This document shows positions 8,697-16,587 of a stretch of DNA of 50,074 bases, piece by piece. The notes below the pieces were generated by a model. That model ran no database searches. It was given only the letters and a program-made list of their open reading frames with translations, and was not told the origin of the DNA. This DNA comes from Oxalobacteraceae bacterium (GTDB lineage Bacteria > Pseudomonadota > Gammaproteobacteria > Burkholderiales > Burkholderiaceae_D): contig JANXTY010000026.1 in NCBI GenBank assembly GCA_025352145.1, forward strand, positions 1 to 50,074. Direction: 5' to 3'. A program made the position numbers and the translations under genes. Every line of letters begins with the position of its first letter. Positions within the stretch are counted from its first letter, which is position 1.

Positions 8697-8737
8697 AGGA
8701 CTTACGCAAAACGGCGGTAGTCATCCGACTACCGCCG
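8697..8737. terminator. Perfect 11-bp hairpin between htpX and yciO (family 2 short copy)
   Basis: AGGACTTACGCAAAA at 8697-8711 is followed by a perfect stem: CGGCGGTAGTC (8712-8722), loop ATCC, GACTACCGCCG (8727-8737). Reading leftward from htpX, the stem is followed by GTTTTGCG, a weak T-run, so it could end htpX transcription. The leading 15-mer is identical to the start of the repeat at 7895. Confidence 0.6.
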
Positions 8738-8822
8738 CATAAAGGGAAGCTAAACGAAAAATAAAGGCGCGATGAACAAAGAAACGGCAAAGCAATAACA
8801 GCCATCCCATCCAGGACAAGAA

Positions 8823-9701
8823 TTATTTTGTACCACGCAAAGCGGCGATCCGCTCTTCCATCGGCGGATGGGTCGAAAACAACGCAGAAAATCCGGGTTT
8901 GTCGCTAATGCCAGACGCGGCCATCGATTTAGGCAATTCGCCAGGCGGGATGCCACCCAAACGTGCCAGCGCATGGATCATCGGTTCGCTGCTGCCTAAT
9001 AATCTGGCCGAACCCGCGTCGGCGCGAAATTCGCGCTGACGCGAGAACCAGGCGACGATGATCGAGGCTCCAATACCAAATAGTATTTCACACACAAAGA
9101 CGGTAACCATGTAACCCATGCCCGGGCCGCGATTGTCATCATTGTTGCGGGATAAAAAGCTATCCACAAAATAACCGACCACCCGCGCCAGAAACACCAC
9201 AAATGTATTAACTACCCCTTGGATTAAAGTAAGCGTTACCATATCGCCATTGGCAACATGGGCAATTTCATGGCCTAAAACCGCTTCAATTTCTTCTCGC
9301 TTCATACTTTCTAACAACCCGGTCGATACAGCGACCAGTGCCGAATTTTTGAATGCGCCGGTTGCAAATGCATTCGGCTCGCCATCGTATACAGCGACTT
9401 CCGGCATGCCAATCCCGGCACGCTCAGCCAACATTTTTACCGTGTTGACAAGCCATAATTCAGTTGAGTTCGAGGGCGCTTCAATCACATGCGCACCCGT
9501 TGACCATTTGGCCATTGGCTTGCTGATCAATAAGGAAAAAATCGATCCGGTAAAACCCACCACCAGCGAAAACACCATCAAGCTAGTTAAGTTCAACCCA
9601 CCACGACCAATATACCGATCCACGCCGAACAAAGATAAAACGATGGACATCACCAACATCACCGCAAGATTGGTAGCTAAGAAAAGGAAAATTCGCTTCA
9701 T
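8823..9701 (-). CDS. htpX: Membrane zinc metalloprotease HtpX
   Basis: Heat-shock protease of family M48 in the inner membrane, degrading misfolded membrane proteins together with FtsH. Two N-terminal helices (residues about 7-25 and 38-58) precede the HEIAH zinc motif (residues 144-148, [10 protein letters not shown]). Two more hydrophobic segments ([38 protein letters not shown]) follow, then [12 protein letters not shown] with the third zinc ligand, and a C-terminal [15 protein letters not shown]. The length (292 aa) is typical. A strong AGGAGG lies about 6 bases before the ATG, and a sigma-32-like promoter lies upstream. It interrupts the usual PHP-yciO gene order. Confidence 0.96.
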   Translation of the reverse strand: MKRIFLFLATNLAVMLVMSIVLSLFGVDRYIGRGGLNLTSLMVFSLVVGFTGSIFSLLISKPMAKWSTGAHVIEAPSNSTELWLVNTVKMLAERAGIGMPEVAVYDGEPNAFATGAFKNSALVAVSTGLLESMKREEIEAVLGHEIAHVANGDMVTLTLIQGVVNTFVVFLARVVGYFVDSFLSRNNDDNRGPGMGYMVTVFVCEILFGIGASIIVAWFSRQREFRADAGSARLLGSSEPMIHALARLGGIPPGELPKSMAASGISDKPGFSALFSTHPPMEERIAALRGTK

Positions 9702-9791
9702 TTAAAACCTCCTGTGGTAAATCCCTTTAGTTGAAATCGTTTAGGCGAGATCATGTAATTGCGATCATCCCGTTCCGACTATATCGGGGAA

Positions 9792-9821
9792 TAGATGGCG
9801 TTGCCGGTGAAGAAATTCAAG
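9792..9821 (-). promoter_or_regulatory. Sigma-32-like (heat-shock) promoter of htpX
   Basis: Read on the minus strand, CTTGAA (9821-9816), a 15-nt spacer and CGCCATCTA (9800-9792) match the heat-shock consensus CTTGAA / CCCCATNTA with one mismatch in the -10. Transcription would begin near 9785, leaving a leader of about 85 nt before htpX. Heat-shock control of htpX is known in E. coli, which fits. The call rests on pattern matching only. Confidence 0.5.
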
Positions 9822-9956
9822 AACACAAAAATGAAAATTCATGCGCGTCCTGAGGGATCCCTCCCTAGCCAGACCAGGCGGAAAAGGCTACTTCAATAGG
9901 AAGGATAACCCCCACTGAAACAATTTTTTGTCACTCCCCACAATTTCAAGCGCACG

Positions 9957-10790
9957 TTAAAACCAGTCATGCCAGACCGGTGTCAAGCCCGTCGGCAATG
10001 GCAAAAGTAGCCCCAGGTCAAGCCGGGATTCCCCCGGCCCATGAAAATCAGATCCACGGGAAGCGAGAAAGCCATAATGCTGTGCCACTTTGGCGTATTG
10101 CTGATATTGATCGATGGTGTGACTACCGGTCACCACTTCAATGGCAGCACCGCCGAGTTGTTTGAATTCATTAAAAAGAACATCGGTGGCAACATCATTC
10201 AACGGATAACGCCCAGGATGCGCTATGACCGCAATCCCGCCGGCACCGCGAATCCAGGATACCGCATCGGTTAATGTCGCCCAGCGATGCGGAACGTAGC
10301 CGGGTTTTCCTTCCACCAGATATTTTCGGAACACACCGGCAATATCCGGGCAGATGCCAAGTTCAATGATGTAGCGGGCGAAATGGGTACGGGAAATTAA
10401 ATCGGGGTTGCCGACATATTTCAGCGCCCCTTCGTAGGCATGGGGAATACCTACGGTGGCGAGTTGGATCGCCATATCCTTGGCCCGTTGCTCACGGCCG
10501 CCGCGCGTAGCGGCAAGCCCTTGCACCAATGCCTGATTGGTTTCATCAATTTGCAGGCCAACGATATGCACGGTTTCGTTCGCCCAAGTGATCGATATTT
10601 CAACGCCGGCCACATAGTGCATGTCAAGCGCTGCCGCTGCGGCACGTGCTTCTACAATGCCGTCGATCTCATCATGGTCGGTCAGCGCCCATACATCCAC
10701 GCCATTCGCCTTCGCCCGTGCTGCGACAGCAGCCGGCGCAAGTACCCCGTCGGAAATATTGGAATGGCAGTGTAAATCTACGTTGAGCAT
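9957..10790 (-). CDS. PHP-domain phosphoesterase (YciV/RNase AM type)
   Basis: A 277-aa metal-dependent phosphoesterase. The PHP metal-binding motifs appear in order: DLHCHSNISDG (residues 5-15), LTDHDEIDGI, AGVEIS, SRTHFARYI, AVIAHPGRYPL and SDFHGPGES. Members of this group (E. coli YciV/TrpH) hydrolyse 3',5'-nucleoside bisphosphates and act as 5'-3' exonuclease on short RNA. The open frame reaches to 10868, but the ATG at 10790 directly before NVDLHCH is the family start and is used here. The gene lies 84 bp behind the alpha/beta hydrolase and upstream of htpX and yciO on the same strand. Confidence 0.9.
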   Translation of the reverse strand: MLNVDLHCHSNISDGVLAPAAVAARAKANGVDVWALTDHDEIDGIVEARAAAAALDMHYVAGVEISITWANETVHIVGLQIDETNQALVQGLAATRGGREQRAKDMAIQLATVGIPHAYEGALKYVGNPDLISRTHFARYIIELGICPDIAGVFRKYLVEGKPGYVPHRWATLTDAVSWIRGAGGIAVIAHPGRYPLNDVATDVLFNEFKQLGGAAIEVVTGSHTIDQYQQYAKVAQHYGFLASRGSDFHGPGESRLDLGLLLPLPTGLTPVWHDWF

Positions 10791-10874
10791 GGAGAAGGGT
10801 AGGGTTGAAGAAAATAGAGCGTCGTCATTGTACGCCGCCTCACTGGAACATGCTTTCGCACACAACAATAGCGC

Positions 10875-11750
10875 TTACAACAAAAAGGTTTCAATCATGC
10901 GTGCCACCAACTCCGGCTGATCATGGTGCAACATGTGTCCGGCATCAGCGATAGTCGCTGTCGTGACATTGTTGATACAGCGAATGCGGCGGTCGATTTC
11001 CGTGCGCGCTGCTTCTTTTGATTCCATCCATTTCCACATATCGGTATCGTCGGCTTCCACCCATAAAACAGGGGCGGTAATCGCGCTCCAGCAAGCCATC
11101 ACTTCTTCCACTCTATATAGCATCGGACTGCTTTTCTTATGTGCCGGATCTCCTAATATTTCCCACCTTCCCTGGCTATTTTTCGCGGCCCAGTGGCCCG
11201 ATAAAAAGGTAGCACGCTCACTACTCAAGCGCGGGTTAGTTTTCTGGAGCCGCGCCTTTACATCGGCCTGTGTCGCGTAGGTCTTGAGGGTTGGCGCCTG
11301 GCGTAACTCATCGAGCCATTTAGCATATTGGCGCGGTTGCTGGTCGGGCCGGGATGGCGGCATGCCGAATCCCTCCAGATTGATCATCTTCTTCACTCGA
11401 TGGGGACGTACCCCTGCATAAATACACGCTACATTTCCTCCCATGCTATGGCCCAGCAGATTGATGGACGCATCAGGAGAATAGTGCTGCAAGATAGCAT
11501 CCAGATCACCCACATAATCCGGGAACCAATACGTATCAGCAACTGGCGACGCAGTCAGGCCGAAGCCACGCCAGTCAGGTGCAATCACGTGCCAGTCTCG
11601 ACTCAGGCAATCCACCATAAATTGAAAGGATGCCGATACATCCATCCAGCCGTGCACCATAAATAGCATAGGCGAACCTGAATTGCCCCAATGGCGGATG
11701 TGATAACGCAAGCCGCGTATCTGTATAAATTCGGAGTGGGAGGATTTCAT
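10875..11750 (-). CDS. Alpha/beta hydrolase
   Basis: A 291-aa alpha/beta-hydrolase fold enzyme of unknown substrate, probably cytoplasmic (no signal peptide). The oxyanion region is MLFMVHGWMDVSASF, the nucleophile elbow GHSMGGN (Ser about 102), and the catalytic His sits in DAGHMLHHDQP near the end; the acid is probably an Asp in VEADDTDMW. The ATG at 11750 (MKSSHSEFIQIRG) fits relatives; a GTG at 11795 would add 15 residues without resemblance. The GTG lies next to GATCGGTCAGT, a sequence that might be an operator. It may be the first gene of the leftward PHP cluster. Confidence 0.88.
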   Translation of the reverse strand: MKSSHSEFIQIRGLRYHIRHWGNSGSPMLFMVHGWMDVSASFQFMVDCLSRDWHVIAPDWRGFGLTASPVADTYWFPDYVGDLDAILQHYSPDASINLLGHSMGGNVACIYAGVRPHRVKKMINLEGFGMPPSRPDQQPRQYAKWLDELRQAPTLKTYATQADVKARLQKTNPRLSSERATFLSGHWAAKNSQGRWEILGDPAHKKSSPMLYRVEEVMACWSAITAPVLWVEADDTDMWKWMESKEAARTEIDRRIRCINNVTTATIADAGHMLHHDQPELVARMIETFLL

Positions 11751-12066
11751 ATTTTCAAAGGTATTAAACGATCGGTCAGTAACTGGACTAGTCACCTTCA
11801 GCTATAATCTCACATTTATTCAAATGTGATCAGACCAATAAACAGTCACCGATGCACATTCAAAGATGACACTACGGGAGTTATCTTTACCCCCTCAAAG
11901 GTAACATCTGCGCCTCAGCAAGCACATAACCACGCTGAGAAACAACTGGGAAACAACTGAAAAACACAAGAGAAAATTTATCCAATAAGCGCTCAAGCAC
12001 GCGCTTGGCGAGGGGCAATTACCTCATCAAGCACGATTCTAAAAAACGGAAAAATAAAAGGGATAT
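11751..12066. other. Divergent intergenic region (hydrolase / pectate lyase)
   Basis: About 315 bp between two outward-reading genes. It contains a perfect -10 box TATAAT at 11803-11808 (plus strand) without a clear -35, a 20-bp perfect palindrome at 11810-11829, and a short inverted repeat around 11990-12008 (CAAGC and GCTTG). No small gene was recognised. Confidence 0.45.
11810..11829. promoter_or_regulatory. Candidate operator palindrome
   Basis: TCACATTTATTCAAATGTGA is a perfect inverted repeat with 8-bp arms and a 4-bp centre, placed directly after a TATAAT box in a divergent promoter region. The half-site order (TCACA then TGTGA) is the reverse of a CRP site, so it is not simply CRP. 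It may bind a regulator of the pectate lyase or the hydrolase. Confidence 0.45.
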
Positions 12067-13779
12067 ATGCAATACAAAGTAACCAGACTCGTACTATTAA
12101 CTCCCCTTTTGCTACTGGCGATCACAGCTTGCGGCGGCTCTGTGGAATCTGCCTCTGTGGATACATCCACTACGATCGGAAGCACAACAACGACCAGTGC
12201 AACAAATACGGCCACGACCTCCTCCAGCATTGCGCTAACGACATCGACTGGTGCGATCACGACAACAAGCGCCACTGTCGCCAGCACAACCTCTACCACT
12301 GCCTTGATCCCCATCCCAGTAGTTCCAAGCATCCCCTCAATGTACAACATCGATGGCTATGCTGCTGCGGCGAATGTCACGGGTGCGGGCGTGATCCCCG
12401 AAACAGATGCCAAATACAAAAAAATCTACACACCCGCCGATTTCATGAATGCCGTTACCGGCATCAAAGGCGGTACGACTAAAGTCATGGAAATCATGAA
12501 CGACCTGGACCTGGGCTATGAAGAAGTAGGCGCAACGGTGCGCGCCATCAGCACTGCGTTCGATACCAACTATGCGCCAGTGCTCCATCCTAAACTCATC
12601 GTTACAGGCGTAAGTGTCATCACCATCGACAACTTCAATGGCTTGACCCTATTCTCTAAAAATGGTTCGACCTTGCGCCACACAGAATTGAATGTAAAAA
12701 ACGGCGGCAATTTAATTATCCGCAACCTCAAGTTCGATGAAATGTGGGAGTGGGATGAACAAACAAAAGGGGACTATGACAAAAACGACTGGGATTACAT
12801 CACCATCGGCGACACCAGCTCGGAGACCAACAAAATCTGGATCGATCACTGCACTTTCTACAAAACCTACGATGGTATCGTGGACATCAAAAAGGGCGCA
12901 GGCATTGTTGGCAAGACCAACGGCATCACGATTTCATGGAGTCAGATTCTGCCCGGAGACGGCAGCAACGGCACCTTTATCGGCCAGATGTTCGACAAGC
13001 TCGAAGGGAGTCGCGCCAGCTATCCCATGTACAACTTTCTGCGCAATTATTTCAGCAAAGATGAAATAATTCAGGTATCGACCACCGTCAAAAAAGGCCA
13101 TCTTATCGGAGCGCTCGATCTGAAGGAACCCAGTGGCTATATGGTCACATTGCATCACAATTACTACAAAGATCTGCAAGACCGTATGCCTCGCTTGCGC
13201 ACCGGTGACGTGCAAGTATTTAACCTTTTTGCTGACAGCAGCACGGCACGTATCACCAAAGAAATGGTGACGAAAAAGCTGGCTGATAATCCAGCGCTAG
13301 CTACTGCGATTAACGCCGGAACTTATCACTTCGGGATCACCTCAAATGGCACCATTTCCACCGAAGGCGGCACGATCGAAGTGACCAACAGTCTGTATGT
13401 CGGCGTCCTTACCCCATTGCGCAATAACCAGACTGACGTGACGAATCCACTTTACACCGGGGCGATCCGCGCCTTTGGCATCCAGCATGAGTTATTGTCA
13501 ACGGATACCAGCTATATGCCTGTTCCCAATGGCAGTGGATATTCCGCTCTGGGCTATTCCTGGATTGTCTGGTCAGGCGACAGCGCAAGTCCCAACAGCT
13601 CTTTGGGTCCAAGAGAAGCAACGCCGATCGTCTTCAGCTGGCACAATGGCACGCCACCGACTCCGAAGACATTGCACTCTGCAGCCCAACTCAAAACGCT
13701 GCTCCAGACTGGTAGCGAACCTGCCGGTGCAGGAAAACTGAATATGACGACGGCACAATGGTTGAACGCGAATAACTGA
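12067..13779 (+). CDS. Pectate lyase, PL1 family lipoprotein
   Basis: Cleaves polygalacturonate by beta-elimination. Residues 1-22 are a lipoprotein signal ending in lipobox ITAC (Cys22), so the enzyme is probably tethered to the outer membrane. Residues about 24-80 form a Thr/Ser-rich linker. The catalytic parallel beta-helix follows: WIDHCTF at 258-264 (calcium-binding region), DGIVDIKKGAG, and RMPRLRTGDVQVFNLF at about 373-388 with the conserved Arg cluster of PL1. The 570-aa length is larger than classic Pel enzymes because of the linker and C-terminal insertions. AAGGG lies about 5 bases before the ATG. A pectinolytic role fits the GH51 arabinofuranosidase 16 kb away. Confidence 0.92.
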   Translation: MQYKVTRLVLLTPLLLLAITACGGSVESASVDTSTTIGSTTTTSATNTATTSSSIALTTSTGAITTTSATVASTTSTTALIPIPVVPSIPSMYNIDGYAAAANVTGAGVIPETDAKYKKIYTPADFMNAVTGIKGGTTKVMEIMNDLDLGYEEVGATVRAISTAFDTNYAPVLHPKLIVTGVSVITIDNFNGLTLFSKNGSTLRHTELNVKNGGNLIIRNLKFDEMWEWDEQTKGDYDKNDWDYITIGDTSSETNKIWIDHCTFYKTYDGIVDIKKGAGIVGKTNGITISWSQILPGDGSNGTFIGQMFDKLEGSRASYPMYNFLRNYFSKDEIIQVSTTVKKGHLIGALDLKEPSGYMVTLHHNYYKDLQDRMPRLRTGDVQVFNLFADSSTARITKEMVTKKLADNPALATAINAGTYHFGITSNGTISTEGGTIEVTNSLYVGVLTPLRNNQTDVTNPLYTGAIRAFGIQHELLSTDTSYMPVPNGSGYSALGYSWIVWSGDSASPNSSLGPREATPIVFSWHNGTPPTPKTLHSAAQLKTLLQTGSEPAGAGKLNMTTAQWLNANN

Positions 13780-13835
13780 GGTGCCGGGATGCTCGCCAGG
13801 ATGCTGCATACGACGCACCCTGGCGAATACCTCAG
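13776..13835. terminator. Nested hairpin between pectate lyase and dacB
   Basis: CTGAGGT (13776-13782, overlapping the lyase stop) pairs with ACCTCAG (13829-13835), and inside it TCGCCAGG (13793-13800) pairs with CCTGGCGA (13819-13826). It sits between convergent genes and could terminate both. There is no T-run, so Rho-independent action is uncertain. Confidence 0.5.
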
Positions 13836-13905
13836 CACACACAATCAGGACCACCCAGCTCAATCAATCATCACCAGAAATCTCTACAAGACCCAATAGC
13901 ATGCA

Positions 13906-15333
13906 CTAGCCATGTTCATACACCCATTGCAACAAAACGTCCTGCGCTTCCTGCCCTCGTGGGGCATTAACATGATTGATGAAGTTCACCAACACGTAGC
14001 GCTTACCCGAAGCTGCCAACACATATCCCGCCATTGCCCGAACATCATTCAGGCTACCTGTTTTAATATGCGCTTTGCCGGCCACAGTACGCGTGGTCAC
14101 GCGTCGCCGCATCGTGCCATCGTAGCCCGCCAGCGGCATCGATGACATAAATTCTGGCATGGTGGACGACTGAAATGCTGCACTCAACATATGCCCCATC
14201 GTGGCCGCTGAAATGCGTTCGATGCGCGATAAACCACAGCCGTTTTCAATAATCAAATCAGCAGCCTCAATACCCTTGCTGGTCAGCCAATTTTTTATCG
14301 CACGCGCACCGCGCTCCGGGTTGGCGGGCTGACCTGAACCATCCACCGCTAGCGTCAACAGGAGCTGGCGAGCCATCACGTTATTACTATACTTGTTGAT
14401 GTCACGGATGACTTCGGGCAAGGTGACCGACTCTCTCTCCGCGATCATTCTGGCATTTTGCGGCACAATGCCATCCACCAGATTACCTTTGAAGCTACCG
14501 CCAAGATCGCTCCACACCTGGCGAAATACAGCGCCGAAATATTGGCTATGGCTCATTTGGTAGGGATGCAGATACCAGGTTTTTTCGCCGCAAGCGGCCG
14601 CATAAGTACCGCCGAAATTTGTGCTATCGGCAGTGATATTAGCGCGCAGCTTGCTCTGCCAATCATCGCAACTACCCTTCACCAAGTGGGGGGCCGTCAC
14701 AGGATATCCAGCAACGGGCGGATCGATACTAATATTGACCACCCCCGTAGTTTCATCCGGCACAAAGTGAAATCCGAACGCCTTGTAATTCAATAAAAGG
14801 GCATCCGGTCCCGCATTATAGGGTTTGAGCGGATCGCCATCAAAGACGGATGGGTCATAAAAATTTTTCTCAAATGCGCTACGATCAAGCACGAGGTTGC
14901 CGCGTATTTCCCGAATACCCTTGGCACGAATCTGGCGCAAAAATAGCCAGAAATTTTCCAGCACAAGCTTGGGATCGCCACTCCCTTTAATCATCAAATC
15001 ACCGTGCAAAACATCGCCCCTCTGGACGCCGTCAACATAGGCCTGCGTTTTCCAGGTAAAGGTCGGCCCCAGCAATTCCAGCGCCGCATCGGTAGTGACT
15101 AATTTCATGGTCGATGCTGGATTAAATGGGGTATCAATGTTAGCGGCGATCAGAGGCTTATTGCTGCCCACCTCCTGCACATACGTACCAACAGAATCGG
15201 GGGCGATGCCAGCCTGCTTGAAGGCCGCCGATACAACAGGCGGAAGTCCCTGCGCAAGAGCAATGTCGACCCCCGACAATGTCAGAAGAAGGAGAAAACA
15301 ATTGCCGATTCGGCGCGGCGTGAAGATGTGCAT
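13906..15333 (-). CDS. dacB: D-alanyl-D-alanine carboxypeptidase/endopeptidase (PBP4)
   Basis: Periplasmic class C penicillin-binding protein that trims peptidoglycan stem peptides and cuts cross-links. A signal peptide (MHIFTPRRIG, CFLLLLTLSG, ending ALAQG) is followed by the catalytic SxxK motif (S74-T-M-K77 in NPASTMKLVT). The SxN motif is in INKYSNNVMARQLL and the KTG motif in AHIKTGSLNDV. A large insertion between SxxK and SxN (GDLMIKGSGDPKLVLE and following) is the PBP4-specific region. At 475 aa the length is normal. The open frame reaches to 15432, but the ATG at 15333 gives a proper signal peptide and is used. Confidence 0.95.
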   Translation of the reverse strand: MHIFTPRRIGNCFLLLLTLSGVDIALAQGLPPVVSAAFKQAGIAPDSVGTYVQEVGSNKPLIAANIDTPFNPASTMKLVTTDAALELLGPTFTWKTQAYVDGVQRGDVLHGDLMIKGSGDPKLVLENFWLFLRQIRAKGIREIRGNLVLDRSAFEKNFYDPSVFDGDPLKPYNAGPDALLLNYKAFGFHFVPDETTGVVNISIDPPVAGYPVTAPHLVKGSCDDWQSKLRANITADSTNFGGTYAAACGEKTWYLHPYQMSHSQYFGAVFRQVWSDLGGSFKGNLVDGIVPQNARMIAERESVTLPEVIRDINKYSNNVMARQLLLTLAVDGSGQPANPERGARAIKNWLTSKGIEAADLIIENGCGLSRIERISAATMGHMLSAAFQSSTMPEFMSSMPLAGYDGTMRRRVTTRTVAGKAHIKTGSLNDVRAMAGYVLAASGKRYVLVNFINHVNAPRGQEAQDVLLQWVYEHG

Positions 15334-15513
15334 GAGTGGTCGCAAAAAAAGGGATTCAGAGAATTCAGAGAAGAGGGTTTTGATGCGAATGAAGCCAAAG
15401 TGCACTGCCGGTTGATATCCATCGCTGCGCATCGCCCCCTCTTCTAACTTTGGACATCGGGTTTTTGCCCCTATCCTTAAAAAAATCCACTTCCAATGCC
15501 ATAAAAAAAACCG

Positions 15514-16377
15514 CTATATCGCATTAAAGATCTCATATAAATCTTCGCAGCGATCAATAACTTCATCATCGGTCAAATTGAGAATATCACATGCCAGAGG
15601 CCCGCCTTTTTCCCATTCGACATGGTAATTCAACCGTTGATATCGTTGAATCGCGCGTTCTGACAACAGGCACATCGCCATCAAGATTTTTACGACATCC
15701 GGTGTCGTGCTTTCATTCATCACGTCATAATCGTGATGCACGCGAATCGCCAGCGTCACATCGGCCGATAGCCCCCAACTACGCGCCAGGATGGCGCCGA
15801 TGGTCGCGTGATTGGTGCCGTGCCTGGATTCCTCTATATCCGTAAACAATCGTACGCCATCATCGTTAGCCGCTTTTAGGGTGTCGATGTAATCGGGAAA
15901 TCGCGTCATCAACATCGGAATACCTATGTCGCAAAACAAGCCGAACGTATGGGCTACGCCAGGGGAACATAAACCTAGTGTGTTCGCCAGGCTGACCATT
16001 GCCCGCGATCTCTTGGTGGATACATCCCAATACCTTGTGAGCGGGGGCGCTTTGAGATTGCCGATTTTGCGCATAATCAACCCGCTTAAAATCGCGGTAC
16101 ATTGTGTCGAGCCCAGCGCTAAGGCAGCTTGTTCGACGCTATCGGCTTTACGCTTGAGGTTGAAAAAAGAAGAATTGGCTGACTTAATCAATAACGCCGA
16201 CATTGCCACGTCCTGCGCAACCAATTGAATAATCTTGTGCGAATTATTCTGGCCGTCTTTGGCTATTTCTTGCTGCACATCGGCTAACAGGCTAGGGCGT
16301 GGAGGTATGCCGATGGATTTGATTAACTCCTCTATGGCTTGCTCGCTCATGGATTCTGGTCTGGGAGATTCTGTCAT
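15514..16377 (-). CDS. HDOD-domain signalling protein
   Basis: A 287-aa soluble protein consisting essentially of an HDOD domain (residues about 15-215), an HD-GYP-related fold found in regulatory proteins of motility, biofilm and c-di-GMP networks. IGIPPRPSLLADVQQEIAKD, VAQDVAMSALLIKSANSSFF, VEQAALALGSTQCTAILSGL and HATIGAILARSWGLS are typical segments. The paired HD residues needed for phosphodiesterase action are not evident, as in other HDOD proteins, so it is probably non-catalytic. AGGAG lies about 7 bases before the ATG. It stands between dacB and sppA on the same strand with about 200-bp gaps, so probably not in an operon. Confidence 0.88.
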   Translation of the reverse strand: MTESPRPESMSEQAIEELIKSIGIPPRPSLLADVQQEIAKDGQNNSHKIIQLVAQDVAMSALLIKSANSSFFNLKRKADSVEQAALALGSTQCTAILSGLIMRKIGNLKAPPLTRYWDVSTKRSRAMVSLANTLGLCSPGVAHTFGLFCDIGIPMLMTRFPDYIDTLKAANDDGVRLFTDIEESRHGTNHATIGAILARSWGLSADVTLAIRVHHDYDVMNESTTPDVVKILMAMCLLSERAIQRYQRLNYHVEWEKGGPLACDILNLTDDEVIDRCEDLYEIFNAI

Positions 16378-16479
16378 GGCAGGCTCCTGCTAAGCGCTTT
16401 ACACGCAACGGAAAAGTACTGGAGAGAGGAGGCGGATTAGACAAGCCCCCCTCTTTTCATTTTCAACAAAAAATTTACC

Positions 16480-16547
16480 TTAAAATCTGATGTTACGCAG
16501 AACTCGGCAAAACGCCCCAGCAGTAAGCAGGGGACATCTGATTTTAT
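16480..16547. repeat. Small inverted-repeat element with the shared TGATGTTACGCAG end
   Basis: TTAAAATCTGATGTTACGC at 16480-16498 and its near-reverse complement ACATCTGATTTTAT at 16534-16547 bracket about 40 bp. The motif TCTGATGTTACGCAG also marks one end of the family 1 copy at 34341 (TCTGATGTTGCGCAG) and, inverted, the end of the family 2 copy at 8001. It lies just downstream of sppA. Confidence 0.4.
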
Positions 16548-16587
16548 CGCTTCGTGGATCCGCTATACAGCTATGGCCCTGGCAGCA

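Noticed and set aside
11810-11829. CRP site in front of the pectate lyase
   Set aside because: The palindrome has TCACA before TGTGA, the opposite order to the CRP consensus; kept only as an unassigned operator candidate.
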